From Pseudoalteromonas sp. EB27 (GTDB lineage: Bacteria; Pseudomonadota; Gammaproteobacteria; Enterobacterales; Alteromonadaceae): a stretch of 64,000 nucleotides of DNA. The stretch covers positions 1 to 64,000 of the forward strand of contig NZ_MTQD01000017.1 of NCBI RefSeq assembly GCF_001974875.1, read 5' to 3'. The notes beneath the pieces are model-generated. The model was not told the DNA's origin, made no database searches, and worked only from the letters and a program-made list of their open reading frames with translations. Positions 62,566 through 64,000 of this stretch are shown in pieces; the stretch's first letter is position 1; each line of letters starts with the position of its first letter. Both the position numbers and the translations under genes were made by a program.

Positions 62566-63042
62566 ATGTTTAGATTTTTATTTGTGTTGTTTATTATCAT
62601 CCCTATTATCGAAATCGCTTTGCTGATTCAAGTAAGCGACGTGATTGGCGGATTTGCAACAATTGCACTTGTGGTTATTACTGCGATTTTAGGTGCCAAA
62701 ATGGTTAAAACACAGGGTATGGGTGCGCTGCAAAACGTACAAGCGCAAATGGCGCAAGGGCAAATGCCAGCCAAAGAATTATTTACCGGAATATGCGTTG
62801 TAATTGCAGGTGTATTACTCCTTACTCCTGGCATTATGACTGACGTATTTGGGCTACTGTTATTAACCCCTGCAATTCGTAACAAATTGGCTGCAGGCCT
62901 TGCTAGCCAAGCAACTGTTAGAATGAGCGCAGGCATGCAACAAGGGCCATCGCCGTTTGCTGGGCAGCAACATGCTGAACGAGAGCAAGGGCAAATGGAA
63001 CGACCAACCACTATTGATGGTGAATATGAGAGAAAAGATTAA
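62566..63042 (+). CDS. fxsA: FxsA family inner-membrane protein
   Basis: A 158-residue membrane protein. Two hydrophobic helices in the first half (about residues 1-50) and another near 75-100 are evident. GAKMVKTQGMGALQNVQAQM and LLLTPGIMTDVFGLLLLTP are FxsA signatures. In E. coli, overproduced FxsA affects phage T7 exclusion by F plasmid; its normal role is unclear. The C terminus is polar. It lies 110 bases upstream of groES, the usual fxsA-groESL arrangement. Confidence 0.95.
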   Translation: MFRFLFVLFIIIPIIEIALLIQVSDVIGGFATIALVVITAILGAKMVKTQGMGALQNVQAQMAQGQMPAKELFTGICVVIAGVLLLTPGIMTDVFGLLLLTPAIRNKLAAGLASQATVRMSAGMQQGPSPFAGQQHAEREQGQMERPTTIDGEYERKD

Positions 63043-63060
63043 AAATTTATCGTTTTTTCT

Positions 63061-63088
63061 CTTGGAATTTTTCACTCTACCCCCATTA
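63061..63088 (+). promoter_or_regulatory. Sigma-32 heat-shock promoter of groESL
   Basis: CTTGGAA (63061-63067) and CCCCATTA (63081-63088) are separated by 13 bases. This is one mismatch from the sigma-32 -35 box CTTGAAA, with the standard CCCCAT -10 box. It lies 64 bases before the groES ATG. Confidence 0.85.
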
Positions 63089-63152
63089 ATGAATGCAAAT
63101 TAGAAAAGCTTTTTTCTGTACTGTTCAGAAACTGTTAGGAGAACTAAAAAAC

Positions 63153-63440
63153 ATGAACATTCGTCCTTTACAAGATCGCGTAATCGTTAAACGTCTAGAA
63201 GAAGAAACAAAATCTGCTGGCGGTATTGTATTAACTGGCTCTGCAGCTGAAAAATCAACTCGCGGAGAAGTTGTAGCCGTAGGTAATGGTCGCGTTTTAG
63301 AAAACGGTGACGTGAGAGCGTTAGAAGTTAAAGCCGGTGACACTGTGTTATTTGGCTCATATGTTGAAAAAGTTGAAAAGATCGAAGGTCAAGAGTACCT
63401 GATCATGCGTGAAGATAATATTTTAGGCATTGTAGGCTAA
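63153..63440 (+). CDS. groES: Co-chaperonin GroES
   Basis: GroES caps the GroEL chamber during protein folding. The ATG at 63153 follows AGGAG by ten bases and gives the usual 95-residue protein; a longer frame would add 20 unrelated residues. [17 protein letters not shown], the mobile loop with [19 protein letters not shown] and the end [14 protein letters not shown] are conserved. groEL follows after 48 bases. Confidence 0.98.
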   Translation: MNIRPLQDRVIVKRLEEETKSAGGIVLTGSAAEKSTRGEVVAVGNGRVLENGDVRALEVKAGDTVLFGSYVEKVEKIEGQEYLIMREDNILGIVG

Positions 63441-63485
63441 ACCTACTTTTCGTTTATAAACATTTAAGAATTTAGAGGAATTTAA

Positions 63486-64000
<515 letters not shown>

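Overview
The window reads as a chromosomal segment of an AT-rich marine gammaproteobacterium, most likely Pseudoalteromonas or a close Alteromonadales relative. Reasons: E. coli-like ribosomal and RNA polymerase proteins in the classic str/rif order, the argM-astA-astD block beside a pabA-type gene, the accBC-aroQ-dsbD-cutA and fxsA-groESL neighbourhoods, and a short MITE-like repeat with TACCAAT/ATTGGTA ends. The genus is an inference; no rRNA gene is present.

Positions 1-15805 hold core information-processing genes, all on the minus strand. In transcription order they are tRNA-Trp, secE, nusG, rplK, rplA, rplJ, rplL, rpoB, rpoC, rpsL, rpsG, fusA and the start of tuf. Control elements can be read between them: a terminator after nusG, the L10 leader, an attenuator-like hairpin between rplL and rpoB, a hairpin between rpoB and rpoC, and a near-consensus rpsL promoter that overlaps a terminator-like hairpin.

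Positions 15970-22873 carry a giant one-protein two-component system (beta-propeller sensor, kinase, receiver, AraC output), a CsgG-like lipoprotein with a peptidoglycan-binding-like tail, an SPFH/prohibitin-like lipoprotein and deoC. Positions 23160-30122 form an assimilatory sulfate operon: cysG, cysD, cysN, an SLC13-type permease, cysC and cysQ. Positions 30226-33480 are accessory: four small membrane, zinc-ribbon or lipoprotein genes, a frameshifted lipoprotein, an alpha/beta hydrolase and a palindromic repeat.

Positions 33672-44320 hold an SdaC-type serine transporter, a secreted M24 peptidase, speD, an OsmC-like protein, a small DUF3802-like protein, the arginine succinyltransferase genes astD, astA and astC/argD, an HDOD protein and a pabA/trpG amidotransferase. 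Positions 44872-57267 are a carbon-use region. It has the Leloir operon galE-galT-galK followed by a Gfo/Idh/MocA oxidoreductase and a secreted hydrolase, then glpK and glpD, then dgoK with a short-chain dehydrogenase divergent from a GntR/FadR regulator. Galactose could therefore enter metabolism by phosphorylation and, perhaps, by oxidation.

Positions 57360-64000 carry the MITE-like element, accC, accB, aroQ, dsbD, cutA, fxsA, and groES with the first part of groEL behind a clear sigma-32 promoter. No CRISPR array, prophage, transposase or rRNA operon is visible. I found no wholly new multi-gene system. The least explained parts are the small-gene patch at 30-32 kb, the sensor/CsgG pair at 16-21 kb, and the partial oxidative galactose locus.
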